Assembly: GCF_047948215.1 (NCBI RefSeq) | Contig: NC_134464.1 | Location: 35,091,020 to 35,155,019 of the forward strand | Direction: 5' to 3' | Source: Lycorma delicatula | Lineage: Eukaryota > Arthropoda > Insecta > Hemiptera > Fulgoridae | Length of the DNA: 64,000 bases | Shown: positions 11,081-24,179 of the stretch, one piece after another | How positions within the stretch are numbered: position 1 is the first letter of the stretch | How the letters are laid out: each line of letters opens with the position of its first letter | The notes under the pieces: generated by a model | The model's input: only the letters and a program-made list of their open reading frames with translations | Database searches by the model: none | Told to the model about the DNA's origin: nothing | Program-made: the position numbers and the translations under genes

Positions 11081-12655
11081 TTCTATCAAGCATAACAAAA
11101 ATTGAAAATGACCTTCATTTTAAAAAAAATCAGTTTTTTGATGAAAAAATTAATAAAATAAAGTAAAATCACTAATCGATTTTATCACTGACCGTTATCA
11201 AGAGGATAAAATGATACAAAGAATTGATTAAGTTGTATATTTTTATAATTTTATTTATACTCTCGATAAATTAAGTAATATGACAGGATGAAATTCGAAT
11301 GGAATTTTGCTGATATATCTGAATTAAAATTATTCGAATTTTATTATTTGTTTTAATAAAATGTATTTTGATTATTAAAATAATTTTATATTATGGTTGT
11401 AGAAACATTGTGATGTTTCCTATTTCTTTAGAAGCCTACTTATTTATAGATATTAATAAAAATACGAATTTTTTATTGGCTTGTACACATTATAATCAGC
11501 GTTGTAAATAAGATTTCGAATTTTGATTCGTTTATGCAGTTATTTAATATAGTTGGTCGAAATTTTTAAGTACCCTTCTGACTAGAAGTATGTGTTGTTG
11601 AGAATGGTAAAAAATATAAAACATTCCTATTGGTTGTTGTATGGCGTTTACAGATTAGTTAAAACTATTCATAATTTCATTGGTAGAACGAATTTCAAAA
11701 CATGATTTTGTTGAATTAACTGAATTTTTTAATGGGGCAAGCATATTTTATTGGATTTTTTTCGGGTGATTTCATGGTTTGTAATTGATAAAATTTTTTA
11801 GCCCACAAAAAAATAATCGCTGTTTATTTGTTGAAGCGTAAGACTTGAAATAAAAAAATTAAAAAAATATATACATACTGGTCGAATTGAAAATAACTTT
11901 GTTTTAATAAAATTGAATCGTTAGTTTACTTGCTTTTAAAATGATAATCATTACAAAAAAAAAATGGAATTTGAAATAAAACTTATCATTGTTTATTGTG
12001 TTGTGTACATTTAAAAAAAATTAAATTATAAACTACAAATTATTATCATGTCTCGACATTGACGCACGCAATTAAGCTTAGATAAAGATAATTCTTTTTT
12101 TTTCTAATATTAAATTACAAATTACGTTAATGACTAGTTGTATTTCTTTGAACGATAATAGTCTACTCATGTGAGATCTTCATGTTCAAATAGATGTATG
12201 TACTTCATTGTAACATAGCATAAAAAATCTTGTGACGAGTTATATTTATTTCAAAGAATTGCTTTAACTTTCATTTTTATATTATTGTTATATTATCTAA
12301 CTCATTTGACCTGAATTTGAAATTCTAATTAAAATATTAAGCAAATTTATACTGTAAAAAAATAAAAATATTACAAAAGAACAATATCAACCCAGGACGG
12401 GAAGGGAGACAAAAGATGCATTTGAGTTCGTAGAACTATTGGTGAGAAGTATGTAGAAAGAGGTAAAAGAATTTTATATATGCCAAACCATCTGTCATGT
12501 CAAAAGGGATAAATTAATGGAAATATTAAGAATCCAAAAAGTAGATTGAAATAATTAAAATAATTGTGTTTGAATCAGAAAACGGGTATGAAAATAAATG
12601 GTGTTTATTTACAACATTGCTTAATATTTTGTTAATGATATAAGTTAATAGTGTT
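11081..12655. other. AT-rich stretch, nothing supported
   Basis: About 1.6 kb of very AT-rich sequence without recognisable coding, RNA or repeat landmarks. Confidence 0.5.
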
Positions 12656-13570
12656 GGTTTTCTTGGAATTTTTCCCGCCACCACCCCATTCGGTCGCCCT
12701 AAAGCATAAGACCGAATGCCTAAGCCACAAACGGCTACTGAGCCTCGAAACAGTTTAACGACCAGTGTCCTAACTAAAGCCTAGAGCTAACCTAAAAGCG
12801 TGAACCGGAATAAGCGTGGTACCGTACAACATTCGCTTACGTGATCCACCGCCCACTTGTCATACATCACTAAAATGGGTAGGCCCACCCTGTCAACTAC
12901 TAAAACATATATGACTGTCAATAATTAAATCTCGTCAAAGATAGCAATTCGCTGCCACGCCTAGGCCGCTGAATGACAGCAAGTACCTGCCCACCATTAA
13001 AGCACTTGAGCCTTAATCTGGCTGGTAGCCAGCCATATTTCTCGGTTAGCTTCCTACAGCAGCGCGGTAGCAGTCTTTTCCCTTAGGCAAACGACTGATG
13101 TCGGTTGAACGAAGCAACCGCATCAAGGAACGCCCACATGGTCCGACAATGCGGCTCTCGCCACATTGATTCGCCGCTTGTGAGTGGCCAATTTTCCCCT
13201 TGACCTCTAAGTTCAGGGGGGTGGCCTGAGTTCTGGCCCCTCCCAAGAACTGGGCAGTCGAACGTCATGTGTTCGTTTGACTGGACCTCCCCGCAGACGA
13301 ACAGCTCATCAGCTGCCGAAACAAATATTGGTTGGAGAGCATTTGGGCTCCCGTTGCCCTTAAAAACGATGGAGAGGCATACCATCCCTCCAGATCCTGT
13401 ATAAATTTATACAAGCACCTTCCCTTAGTCGTAGCGTGCCATTTTTGCTGTCATGCTTCCCTTGCGAGGCTGTAAAGCCTCCTCCGCAGGCGGGAGATGG
13501 GCAACTGTTCGAAATTTATAACCGGTGCATTGAAATCACCGTTCCGCTCCAGCACAGTGTTAATAGTGTT
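12656..13570 (-). mobile_element. R1-like non-LTR retrotransposon, 3' end
   Basis: A GC-richer island in an AT-rich region. Reading leftward, the C-terminal coding part lies at 13385-13083. It contains a C...EH-x4-C knuckle (CGEVQSNEHMTFDC) of the kind found after the reverse transcriptase in R1-group LINEs, and ends in a stop. About 0.4 kb of probable 3' UTR follows, down to the CCCGCCACCACCCC block near 12670. The reverse transcriptase itself is absent, as expected for a 5'-truncated copy. The clade assignment is by resemblance only. Confidence 0.7.
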
Positions 13571-13767
13571 GTACAATAAGATGAAGCACTTAATCTAGGA
13601 TGATGGAAAATAAATTGCATACATTTTGCAGATGATAAGATTTTTTACTTCCCTGGCTTCATAGCTCTAGAGCTATATTGTAAGAAGGAAGTATGGTAAT
13701 CAGTCAAAAAATGGGGATGGAGTTTTTTTATTTCTTGGCGTTTTATGACCCAGAGACTCAAAAAAAA
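13101..13767. repeat. Large tandem duplication, unit 1 (667 bp)
   Basis: Runs from TCGGTTGAACGAAGC to CCCAGAGACTCAAAAAAAA and is followed directly by a second copy beginning with the same TCGGTTGAACGAAGC. The unit joins the R1-like C-terminus to the start of a separate repeat (TTTTTTACTTCCCTGGC), so the duplication postdates that junction. Confidence 0.9.
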
Positions 13768-14449
13768 TCGGTTGAACGAAGCAACCGCATCAAGGAACGC
13801 CCACATGGTCCGACAATGCGGCTCTCGCCACATTGATTCGCCGCTTGTGAGTGGCCAATTTTCCCCTTGACCTCTAAGTTTGGGGGGGGGGGCCTGAGTT
13901 CTGGCCCCTACCAAGAACTGGGCAGTCGAACGTCATGTGTTCGTTCGACTGGATCTCCCCGCAGACGAACAGCTCATCAGTTGCCGAAACAAATATTGGT
14001 TTAAATTTACATGGTAGGAGAGCATTTGGGCTCCCGTTCCCTGAAAAACGATGGAGAGGCATACCATCTCTTCAGATCCTGCATAAATTTATACAAGGAC
14101 CTTCCCTTAGTCGTAGCGTGCCATTTTTGCTGTCATGCTTCCCTTGCTAGGCTGTAAAGCCTCCTCCGCAGGCGGGAGATGGGCAACTGTTCGAAATTTA
14201 GAACCGGTGCATTGAGATCACCGTTCCTCTCCAGCACAGTGTTAATAGTGTTGTACAATAAGATGAAGCACTTAATCTAGGATGATGGAAAATAAATTGC
14301 ATACATTTTGCAGATGATAAGATTTTTTACTTCCCTGGCTTCATAGCTCTAGAGCTATATTGTAAGAAGGAAGTATGGTAATCAGTCAAAAAATGGGGAT
14401 GGATTTTTTTTATTTCTTGGCGTTTTATGACCCAGGGACTCAAAAAAAA
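13768..14449. repeat. Large tandem duplication, unit 2 (about 682 bp)
   Basis: Nearly identical to 13101-13767, with a 15-bp insertion near 14000-14015 (AAATTTACATGG region) and scattered substitutions and small indels. It carries a second copy of the R1-like knuckle coding part (about 14062-13800, minus strand), broken by a frame change in the run of G near 13882. High identity suggests a fairly recent event. Confidence 0.9.
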
Positions 14450-15260
14450 AGTAGGGGTAATGTATGTACGAGTGCTTAATAACTTTTGACTGGATAAACC
14501 TATTTTGATGAAATCTTTTACGGAGAATCGGGTGTATGGGACAGTTTATTGCTAAACATTTTGGGTCAATATCTCCAAGGTAAACTATCCAAGATAGTTT
14601 TTAAGGTCAATTTTCTTAAAACTTTGCAAATATGACACCACTTTATATTAAGCTCAGTACTTTCCATTTAAAAAAAAATTGCTCCAAAATTCCCCCTTCC
14701 CTAAAAATCGAAAAAGCTATTATTTTATTTATTGCATATTTTTAACTGATTTTTTTTTTAATGTCTTCCTACGCATAGTATTAATGCAAGTGTTTCAAAA
14801 AAATACTTTTTTTTGAGTAATACTGGGTTGGAGGAGCTGAGAATTGTTTAAAATATATTTTTTTTGGATTTTTTAAAACTTATTTTTGTTTATTTGAACT
14901 TTTAATAATATTAAAAGTTACTAAAATTTCATCATAATTCACCCCCTCCACCAACAAAAAAAAAAAAATCTTAGGTAACCTTTTATTAAATGTACATTGC
15001 AATTTCTTTTTAGTTTCTTCCACTTAACATAGCAAACGTAGAAAAAAACAAAAAAAAAGGAATGGTAATTTTGGAAGCGGGGAGAAGTAAAAACAAAAAT
15101 TCTGATTTTTAAAAAAAAGTTATTTAAGTTTTTTGGTTTATCTAAAGGTAAAATGATAATTTTACAATAAAACTTCGTCATAAATTAACTCCCCTAAAAA
15201 AAAAACTTAGGTAGCTTTTTCCATGAATCATTATTTTTCCACTGTATAAAAATAAATAAC
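14322..15260 (+). repeat. ACTTCCCTGGC repeat (family V), copy 1
   Basis: Begins TTTTTTACTTCCCTGGC, a start resembling but distinct from the ACTTCCTTGTAC family. Its right half (GCTATTATTTTATTTATTG, then TTCATCATAATTCACCCCC and AAACTTAGGTAGC) matches 57495-58810. There the repeat is interrupted by a Helitron derivative. No coding potential. Confidence 0.6.
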
Positions 15261-16285
15261 CAGTATCAGAAAAGTATTACAACTTTGTTCTCAACTATTA
15301 TTTAATTATTAAAACAAAGGATATTCAATATAATTAGAAGACGTCATAATAGATATGGTATGAAAATATTAGGGAAACAATGAGGATATGAAACGATAAG
15401 CTACAAATATCTGCACAAAAGAAGAAAAAGTTAAAATGAGTCAAAAAAGTAAAAGAGAAAAGTAAAAGAGAAAATTAAAAAAATTAAATGAAATTCAGTC
15501 ATGAATATCATTGATGAAGGAAGTGTTTTAAAAAAAATAATTAATACGTAATAAGTTGGAGTTAAAGTTGAAGAAGCGTATTGTGAAATATTATGTTTTG
15601 ATTTAATTTACACAATGAATATGAAACATTGATGTTAAAAGGAAATGAAAGAAAGACTGCAAAGATTTGAAATGTGGTCAAAGAGGAGGTTGGTGAAGAT
15701 AAACGGATAGACGAAGTAAAAAATAAAAACGTAATGAAAGAGTTAAAAAGAATAGAAAATTAATCAGAATAATTCAGAATAAACAAAATAAGCTGGCTAG
15801 GATATATCATAAGAGAAGAAGAATTAATTAAAACAGACGAAGAAGAATCATTAGAACATGCGGAAAAGGGAGATCGGAAAATGTAAAAAAAAAAATATAA
15901 TGTATAAAAGTGAATAACAACAATCAGGAGCTTAAAATTTTAACTGAACTAGAGCACAATAGAGACGGACAAAGGACTTACCTCAGGATTGTTATCCATA
16001 CGAATTATATAAATTTTAAGAATTTTTGGACAACTTTAACAAAATTACTTTTTTAAAGTGTTTATCTTGACATTTTGAAATTAATTTTTTAATATCCGTA
16101 ATTAATTTAATAATTAAAAACTTACTGTCTGCAAAACATTCAACAAACAAGTGTGAATTCCAGAAGTTTTTCAATAATAAATTCAATATTACTATGCACT
16201 AATAATGATTGACTCTTTGAAGAGAACTTTGGTAAATATTACACCCAACGGACGATTGAAATCCTGAATTTAGTCGTACAGAACC
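15261..16285. other. A-rich stretch, nothing firmly supported
   Basis: On the + strand, 15640-15900 is unusually rich in GAA/AAA and has phrases such as AATAAGCTGGCTAGGATAT and AACATGCGGAAAAGG. These faintly resemble the 3' part of a LINE reverse transcriptase (…HILR…). The match is too degraded to annotate as coding. Confidence 0.35.
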
Positions 16286-16289
16286 ACAT

Positions 16290-16620
16290 GCTACCCCCTC
16301 TTATGCTTTTCTTTTTTATCTCCACCTTAGGGTCGGAACTGCTTTAATATGTATACAACCCCAATGGAGATTCTGGAGGAACTCCTCACTCCTGCATTTA
16401 TTCCACCATGTTTGTGGGGATAATCTTAATCAACATTGCGGATACCGCATGTCACAATCGCTCGGTTTGCAGCACATACCCAGTGAATATTCTGAGATAA
16501 GCACGCCGAATTCTCTCCAACTTGCTTCCCTATACAACAGGAAAACCGTGTATTCTGCGGTATCTTTAACCTGCCTATCGTTATATAAAATCACCAAGAC
16601 TACACTCCTTTGGCAGCCGT
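16290..16620 (-). pseudogene. R1-like LINE C-terminal remnant
   Basis: Minus-strand translation gives VKDTAEYTVFLLYREASWR, which parallels the C-terminal knuckle of R1-like LINEs. In a functional protein the Y before TVFL would be H and the L after F would be C. A following segment in other frames (IPTNMVE, EEFLQNLHWGC) parallels the tail of the same domain. Stops and frameshifts are present. The flanking sequence up to 16860 is of similar composition and may belong to the same insertion. Confidence 0.5.
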
Positions 16621-16860
16621 CACCTTAGTAAACCATATAATATCCTTATAAATCAAAATCCAGCTTGTGTTTACTCGTACTATGCACACTCGAAGGATAA
16701 GTGAATCGATTTTCCCCGCTTCCGTTAGGGTTACAAAAAGAACAAGAAACGCAAGGTATAAACCCAGATCTAACTTACAAAAGACTACCGTCTATAAAAT
16801 CAGATCGAGACACAAGGACACCTCTATGTTTGAAAGTGAAATCTCCCGTCACCCCTAAGC

Positions 16861-19039
16861 CGCCATTATCTCCATAAACCTCATTCGGCTAATAAAATGA
16901 ACATTTTGAATTATCTTTACATCAATAGGGGCTAATAACAGCTTTTGGTATTAGATATTCAGATATTCTGGTTAGATTTATCGTACAGATCTGTAGCTGA
17001 GAACCGTGTGCTTTTTTAATTTTGTTCTTTATGGTAGACTGTTCGCTACAAGAAGTCACTATATATATATATAAGCTATTAAATATCTGCACAAAAGAAG
17101 AAAAAATTATTAAAATGAATTGAAAAAGTAAAACAGTATGTTTTAAAATAAAATTAATATATATATTAAATTTTCTTAATATATAGTAAAATTTTGATAA
17201 CATTTGGCATTGAAATGTGTATGAAAATTTTTTAATACATAAAAAATACAGTACTTCCGCATTAATTATCCAAACAAGCTACATACTATTTATTTTATTT
17301 ATTATTTAGTGTGTTACGCATACTATATAAAGTATGGTTACTTGATTTATTATATTTTGTCTGTTTCTGATATAATTTTATACAGGAATTATTTAATTAA
17401 AAAAAGGGAAAAAATGAAGTGTATTTCCTAATTTCCTAGAAATAACTGATCACGCGATTGAATAAATTTATTAAAACATAAAAACAAGAAACATGTTTTT
17501 ATCTGCTTATAAAATGCAAAATTAATACTTTTTAATTAAAAGGTAACAACAGATATGATAAAAAAATTAATTACAAATTTGATTTTACGATGTATACATT
17601 CAATTTAAAATATTTTTATTAAAATAGCTTGGTGTGTAATTAAAGAAAAAGTACTCTGAAAATATAAAGCGTTTTAATTTTATTAAATATTTAGAATATA
17701 ACAAAAGAATTTTATGATTTTAATTATTTAAATTTTTAAGTAATGCGGGAAGCACATGTTATCTTATACAAAGTGCCGGTTGGATCATCTCGGAGTGATT
17801 ATAATTGATAACTGAATTCAAAAGTTGAACGTAAGAGTTCAGCACTTGTACTATGACGTCATAGAGTCTGGTAAGCTGACAGTGCTGTCGCATGTATCAT
17901 GCTATTAAAATTAATAAATCTCCCTCCTTTAGTAATTAAAATTATTTTACGTAAAACTATCGCATTATTCATAAATAAGAGTTTTTTTCATTACATTTAT
18001 TTAAAATATAAAGAATTCATTTTAAAATATTTTAAATTCAATTTAACTTTTATATTAATTAATAAATCTTAGCCTTGTTGAAAATAAAAGTAAATTATTG
18101 AGTTTTAATTTATTAAATAATGTTTGTTTATTATTTATTCATCGAATCAAAAATAAACAGAAGAATTTTAATGATGTTTTACTTTTATTTTAAAATTATT
18201 GTCAAGATTTTTGTTTAGGTTTTTTGCTCTTAAGATATATTTAAATATCATTATAAAAAGAAATGTCATCGGTTGTACATATTTACATCAGTCATCATTT
18301 TTTATAATATCACTTTATTACATGTTTATATATTACCTATATTATTTTATATTAAATATAATATAGACTTAAAAATTAAAAAATTAATATTATTATTGGT
18401 AATTTAATTTGTCTCTGAATTTTTATATTTTAAGATGGTGCCAAATTAAATACAATTTTAAAAGAAATTACTATTACTAATACTTAATTTAGTTCGAATT
18501 CAAAAAATAAATTAACACAAATTTAAAAAGCTGGCAAAGTGACTTTCCTGGTTACATCGGTCAAATAAAACAGTTCCTGGTACAGCTTTTTGATTGAAAA
18601 TTGTTCATCTCCTTAAAGTATTTAAAATTCAAACATTAAGAGTCTGACATAATTTTAAAATAAGTAAAAAATTATTTAAAAGAATTTTTTTTTAAATATT
18701 GAAAAAATAAAGTGTAACTTTTATGAAAATAATGAAAAAGGTTTCTTCTCATTTTTGGTCCGAAATACAATAAGGGTGCCTAAGTAACAAAGAAAAAAAA
18801 AGAAAAAATGTAATATTAAAAATTATGAAAAAAAAACAGTACATATATTTTTTTAGGCATGGGGCATAAATTTTAAAAGAAGTTTTTCTAAAACTTCCTG
18901 TATAGGTTAAGCTTAACAAATTTTCTTAATTAGTTTTCTTTAATACTAACACCCCTTCAATAAAAGGAAAAAGTAAGAAAAATAAAATTTTCAAAAAAAT
19001 GTTTTTGCGTTTTAGGTACTGGTAAATAGATTGGATGTA
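16861..19039. other. Very AT-rich stretch
   Basis: Mostly A/T with short homopolymers. A less AT-rich island at about 17755-17895 contains TGACGTCA at 17854-17861. No gene or element was recognised. Confidence 0.5.
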
Positions 19040-19225
19040 GAGGGCTGGTAAATTGGGCACCTACATCACCGGTCCTTAGTCGCTTAAAATACTATTAATA
19101 CATGCGGATGAAATGTTTACAAACAAAAAGTAGACATACATGATGAACTGATCGCACGCATTTTCAATGTTGCTGCCCTCATCAAGGAACGCGACGATAT
19201 CATTAGGTTGTTGACATATAAGAAA
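19040..19225 (+). pseudogene. Tc1-like (DUF4817-type) transposase C-terminal scrap
   Basis: Plus-strand translation ends NVYKQKVDIHDELIARI, then FNVAALIKERDDIIRLL. This matches the final segment of the transposases at 59839-60908 and 51451-52338, where a similar acidic helix follows the last catalytic motif. The preceding part is degraded. It sits immediately left of the mariner end at 19241. Confidence 0.5.
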
Positions 19226-19240
19226 ACGAGTTGAAAATTA

Positions 19241-20264
19241 CGAGGGGGTGCTGAAAAGTTCCTGACTGATGCCTTGTGGTTGAAATAGAAAAACAACTTT
19301 GGGCTCATTTGAAAGTTTGAAATCTTAGTATGTAACGGTGCAAATATCAGGTATCCAGGATTTCTACCATTTTTTCTGTTGTAGGTGCAGAGTCTGAAGC
19401 AAGTTTTTTGTCAGTGGAGTTACGGGTTGTCACGAAATTTTTGTTTCTCCAGGGAAAGTGAACAAAGGAAATTCACACTGAGATATCACAAACACTGGAA
19501 GAGAATTGTGCTTCCTACAGCAATGTGAAAACTTGGATATCACGTTTCAAGACTGGCCATTTCACTGTTGAAGATGAGCCCCGCAGTGGGCACCCTCAAA
19601 TCACAACTAACATTGTAATATGCAATGCTGTCCATAAGCACATTCTTGAGGACCGGTGAATATCCGCCAGAAAGATAGCCCAGATACTGGAAATTTCCAG
19701 TGAGCATGTTGGTTTCATTATTACCACAATCCTAGACATGCGCAAGCTTTCAGCGAAGTGGATGCCTGTTTGAACTGTGACCAGCGGAAGGAACGAGTTG
19801 AGACATCCGTTTTGCGCCATTTTGAAGCTCCAGAAGTCTTTTTGAGAGTTTATGAGTGAGGATGAGATTTGGCTTCACATTTATGATCCTGAAACGAAGG
19901 AATAGTGAGAAGAATGGCGCACAGCGGTTCCCCGCGGCCGAAGAAGTTCTGCACCCAGAAATCGGCCCAAAATGTGATGGCGTCGTTTTCTGGGACAAAG
20001 ACGGCATTCTGTTGTTGGACTATTTACCTCAGGGAAATAACCGGCCAATATCATGCTAACGTGATGGACCAGTTGAAGGAGGCAGTTAAGAAGAAACGTC
20101 GAAGGAAGTTGGCCAAAGAGATCCTTCTGTTGCTTGACAATGCAGCTGCGCACACGTCCAACGTTGTGGTTGCCAAATTAACGGCCTTGGGCTTCCAACT
20201 GGTCAACCATACCCCGTACTCTCCAGACCTATCCTCTTCGGACTATTATCTCGTACGTCGATGA
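19241..20264 (+). mobile_element. Mariner element, 3'-truncated and degraded
   Basis: The left end (CGAGGGGGTGCTGAAAAGTT) matches the usual mariner inverted-repeat style. Coding landmarks follow in order: the N-terminal helix-turn-helix part (NVKTWISRFKTGHF, EDEPRSGHP), a SEDEIW block with the first catalytic aspartate, and FWDKDGILLLDY. Next come LLLDNAAAHTSN with the second aspartate and YSPDLSSSDYY with the third. All three D,D,D positions are retained, but they lie in different frames with stops between. The copy stops within the last coding stretch and no right inverted repeat was found. It is an inactive relic. Confidence 0.9.
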
Positions 20265-20665
20265 CGTCATCTATGATGATGGAATTTTCGAACATTTATT
20301 GTATATTAATACAATATAAGCCACAATGATTATCTTTTTTAAAATAAATTAAAAGAATTTAAATTTTTTAAAGGTCTAAATTTATTTTACTAAAAGCAGC
20401 GGTTGTTTATTTTTACAAATTCATAACATTTTTCTATTTTGTTCTAATAATAAAATTTTACTTTTTTAAAATTTTTTATAGACTTCATTACATCAATTTT
20501 CTACAAATTGTAATAATTTATTTATTAATTGTATAATTTACGCATTTATTATTCATTTAAAAACGTTATTATATCTCATCCTAAAAAACGGAATTTTCTG
20601 TTTTACTTTGGATATCATGAAAACTGCAGTTTTGGTGCCTTTTAAAATTTTTTTTTTGCAATTGT
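20265..20665. other. AT-rich stretch, nothing supported
   Basis: Contains TGACGTCA at 20262-20269, just at the mariner break. Otherwise no feature. Confidence 0.45.
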
Positions 20666-20669
20666 AACA

Positions 20670-21180
20670 GGTGGAGACCAGACCCGCTTTTCAAGCTTAA
20701 CTCAGTCACCACCCTGCAAGAGGTCACCACCTCTGCAACAAACAACTAACCCGAATAATTTTCGGCCACACAATGGCAAAAAAGTTCAGTACAATTTTCT
20801 TATACTGAACAATGTTATATTCCACAGAAGAACGAGAAGCAGAAAATTTAATCAAATGACAACACGCTTAACTCGATTCCATCAGTTTATATAGAGCCCC
20901 TAAGGTTCACAAGCAAACATGCAGGGTGACGAATAGAGCTCAAGCAACCTCTACTCATCCTCGTCCGCCTCCCTACCACGAACAATGGCCTCCTCCATGG
21001 CAGCTACGGCTTTCCACGCAGCCTCCGACTCGAGCATCTTGGTAATCACGCTTTCAGCCACCAGCTCCTAGAACTCCTCGACTGCTGGGCACCGTACATC
21101 ATACCAGCGCCCACACCAGAACACCACGTGTTCCGGGGAGTTGGCCACTGCACAATACCTACATAGGGGGAAGCTCTTTT
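20670..21180 (-). mobile_element. R1-like non-LTR retrotransposon, 3' end
   Basis: Minus-strand translation of about 21175-20925 reads LCRYCAVANSPEHVVFWC, a C-x2-C...H-x4-C knuckle. It is followed by a helix typical of R1-group C-termini (AESVITKMLES, AAWKAVAAMEEAIVRGRE, ADEDE) and a stop. One in-frame stop interrupts it. About 0.25 kb of 3' UTR follows to 20670. The rest of the element is absent. GC content is well above the flanks. Confidence 0.8.
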
Positions 21181-23324
21181 TCCAATTCTATGCAGGTAAG
21201 CGCCAAGGCAACCGTTCTGCAGTTCTGGTACCTATCTTATTCGATTAGCTCAAAACCATTAGAAACTATCAAGTTCACCCCTTATATAACGCATTAGAAA
21301 TTTTAATATAACCTCATTTCACCGGGGGAACTTTAATCCGGGCGAAATTTTTCGCTAGCCTTAACGCCATAACAAAACGTTTTGGACATATATTTGTATG
21401 AACTATTTTCTTTATTTCAAGCCAAAAAATTAATTCCGAAATTATTTCCCTTTCTTTCCGAATCCCTTTATATTTCATACATCCGATCTTCAGTCACTAC
21501 ATTAAAGCTTTAAGAGCAATGTATATTTTAAGTTCAAGCAGTAACGAAAAATATAAAAAAACACGGACAAAGGATATTTTTTAATAGTTGAAAATGTTGT
21601 TACGCAACGATATAGGAAGAAAAATTTTTTAAGGTTTCTTTTGTACTTTTTACTAGAATTGTAATCTAGTGATATTTTTAGAAAAAACTTCGATTATTGA
21701 AATGTAATTTTAGAAACATAATACTTGTAATATTTTACTAAATTAATAAGTAATTATAAATAAAAATGGAAGTATAAAAATTAAGAAGAATTTATAATGA
21801 GAAAAGTGACCGAAATCGATCAGAAAATGTATCAAAATAACTGAACTGATGTAACCCGAATCTAGATTATTACTTTTATTATGTTTTACCCAAAAGGTTT
21901 GAAAACCTAGATAGCCTTGGTATATTTTTCTTACAAATATTCTTTCAACACCGGTTAAAATTAAGCCAAAATAGCTTTAGACAAAGGTAAATAATTTAAA
22001 GTAAATTTATAATTCTCTTGAATTATATTAAATACTGCGAATAAAAATTAAAAAACTTCTTTTTCATATATAAATCAAAATGTTCATATAACGAATAAAA
22101 TTTAAGAAACGGTAGATCGATTGATTAATTATTTTACCAACGTTCTTACTGAAATGTGCGCATGGTTTATGGCGTAAGATTAAATAATAAATTACTATAC
22201 TGGATGAGCGCAAAAAGTTAAAAAGCTTTTCATTCTTTACATTACTTTGTTCATAATGTGTTGTAAATTTTTCAGTCTATAATCCAACCATGTTTATTAT
22301 GAAATAGCTACGTGATTTCTTACAAGTGAAATTTATAAAGAAAAAAACTGACTTATTTTAGTATTTAATTTAATTAAATTAGGTCAAAATGTACTCGTGA
22401 TATCAATAATTTAATGGAAATTTTTTTTTGTACGATTTTTCTTGGTAGGCAATTGACGTAATTTTTCAGTAGCGAGTGATATCTGTTTGTTCTTAATATA
22501 ATTAAATTTACTTATCGTTTTATTTTTATGTATTTTTGTATTCAATAAAAAAATTAAAACGAATGGGCTTTTTCTTTAATAATTTTTATTTTAATATGTT
22601 TCAATTATTTTGATTTATGTCTGTTTTACGAGTTTTCGCAAGATTATTTATAAACTGCATAATTTGTGCGGATGATAACTCGGTCAGATTCTCTAGTAAC
22701 CAATTTTCTTTTAATATATTTGATCAGACGACTCTAAAAATACACCATAAGTAGAATTTTTATTTTTTCAATAATGCTTACTTTCTTTATTCCCAAAAAT
22801 ATTTTATCTATTCATCTTCATAGGTATGTAACATAAAAATTGAGAAGCTTCCACTTCAGATTTTGTAATATACTGTAAGCGATAATCTTTTTTTTTTTTT
22901 ATATGTAAACCGTTAGTTATACATCTTTATTTTTCCTTTCTTATTTTAAAAGTTAAAATTTAACATCCTTAACGTGTCAAAAATTCTAATAATTTTTAAG
23001 CCCAGCTTGTAAAAATTTCACATAAATATTATGAAAGCAAACAGGATTTTTTCTCTAATTCTTCATCCTTGACATTACAATTCATAATACTCCACTTTAC
23101 ATAATGTTTTACAAACAAGTAAAAACATAAAAATATATACTGGTACTTAAAAAAAAGTAAAATAAAGAAAAACAATAAAATCATAATTTTTAAATTAGAA
23201 TAATTAAGGATCAATAAATAAAAAATACAAAATAAAAATAGGAATACTATTTAGAGAACCACTCGCTAAGACTATTACTAAAGATTTAACAGGTGAAAAC
23301 ATTTGAATACTATACAGTGGATAC
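21181..23324. other. AT-rich stretch, nothing supported
   Basis: No feature supported beyond AT-rich sequence with homopolymers (for example a T run near 22890). Confidence 0.5.
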
Positions 23325-23465
23325 CGGTATTCTTTTATGTTTGGGTTTCAATTAACCAAAAATTTCAAGACTGGTCGACCTGAGACCATACATATCATCC
23401 TCATTCATCCTTTGAAGTAATACTTAATGGTGGTTACGTAGGCTAAACAGAAAGAGAAAGAAAGG
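23325..23465 (+). mobile_element. tRNA-derived SINE, family A, 5'-truncated and deleted
   Basis: Retains the family body landmarks GGGTTTCAATTAACC and ACATATCATCCTCATTCATC, and the tail (GAAGTAATACTTAATGGTGG, GGCTAAACAGAAAG). It lacks the tRNA-like head and an internal segment, so it cannot be transcribed from an internal promoter. Confidence 0.75.
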
Positions 23466-24175
23466 TGAAAACATTTACTCTTAAATTCACTGAAAATACT
23501 AAGATCGTAAGTAATTTCACGCTCAAAATCACTGAAAATATTAAGATTTTTACATTTAATATTGTAACAGCACGGAATTTATTAAAAACGAAAACAATTT
23601 ATTTCGAATCTAAGAATGTAAAAAAGGATTTTTCTTTTCCAATATAAGAAAGAACAAGCCAATTAAAAAAGGAAAAAATTCAAAATTAATCAAATTATAG
23701 AAAATATTTTTAAGTGCTAAGAAAGCATCTTGCCGAATCTTCTATGATGAAAAATAAATATATTTCAGCAATCGAAAAACCAGCTGAACAAAAATCTCAA
23801 ACCACTGAAGAAAATAAAGTAGAAGGTAAAACATTAATTACTTTGAATCTTTTTTTTTTACTGTGACAAGCAGGTAATTTCACTGTTATTACTAGGAGAA
23901 AAAATTTAATTCTTTGTACGTAACGAAATTGTATTTTATATTTTTCAGTTAATTATTCTTATTTGTTATTTATATTTTAAAAATATGTCATCTCTACTTA
24001 TTAATATTTATATAGTCTGTCCGCAAAATAATTTCGGAGTTTAAAGACGAATATAGTCTGTATTTTGCAGCACCCAATAATACTTTATTCGTAATCTTGA
24101 AGCAACAAAAATTAAAATTTAGTTTATATATTCTAATTAAATATCAGTTGGGGTTAGACTGTTACTCAGACCAAG
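23466..24175. other. AT-rich stretch, nothing supported
   Basis: No gene or element recognised. A block beginning ATAGTCTGTCCGC near 24013 may be the left end of the Tc1-like copy that follows, but no partner end was found. Confidence 0.4.
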
Positions 24176-24179
24176 CTAC

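Noticed and set aside
13935..14150. Open frame on the + strand
   Set aside because: Antisense to the R1-like C-terminal coding region; the minus-strand reading has the recognisable knuckle.
15640..15900. Possible third copy of LINE J
   Set aside because: A-rich purine words and a weak HILR-like resemblance only; no tail or motif was strong enough.
19905..20264. Intact gene of 119 codons
   Set aside because: It is the C-terminal part of the broken mariner transposase; the upstream parts are in other frames.
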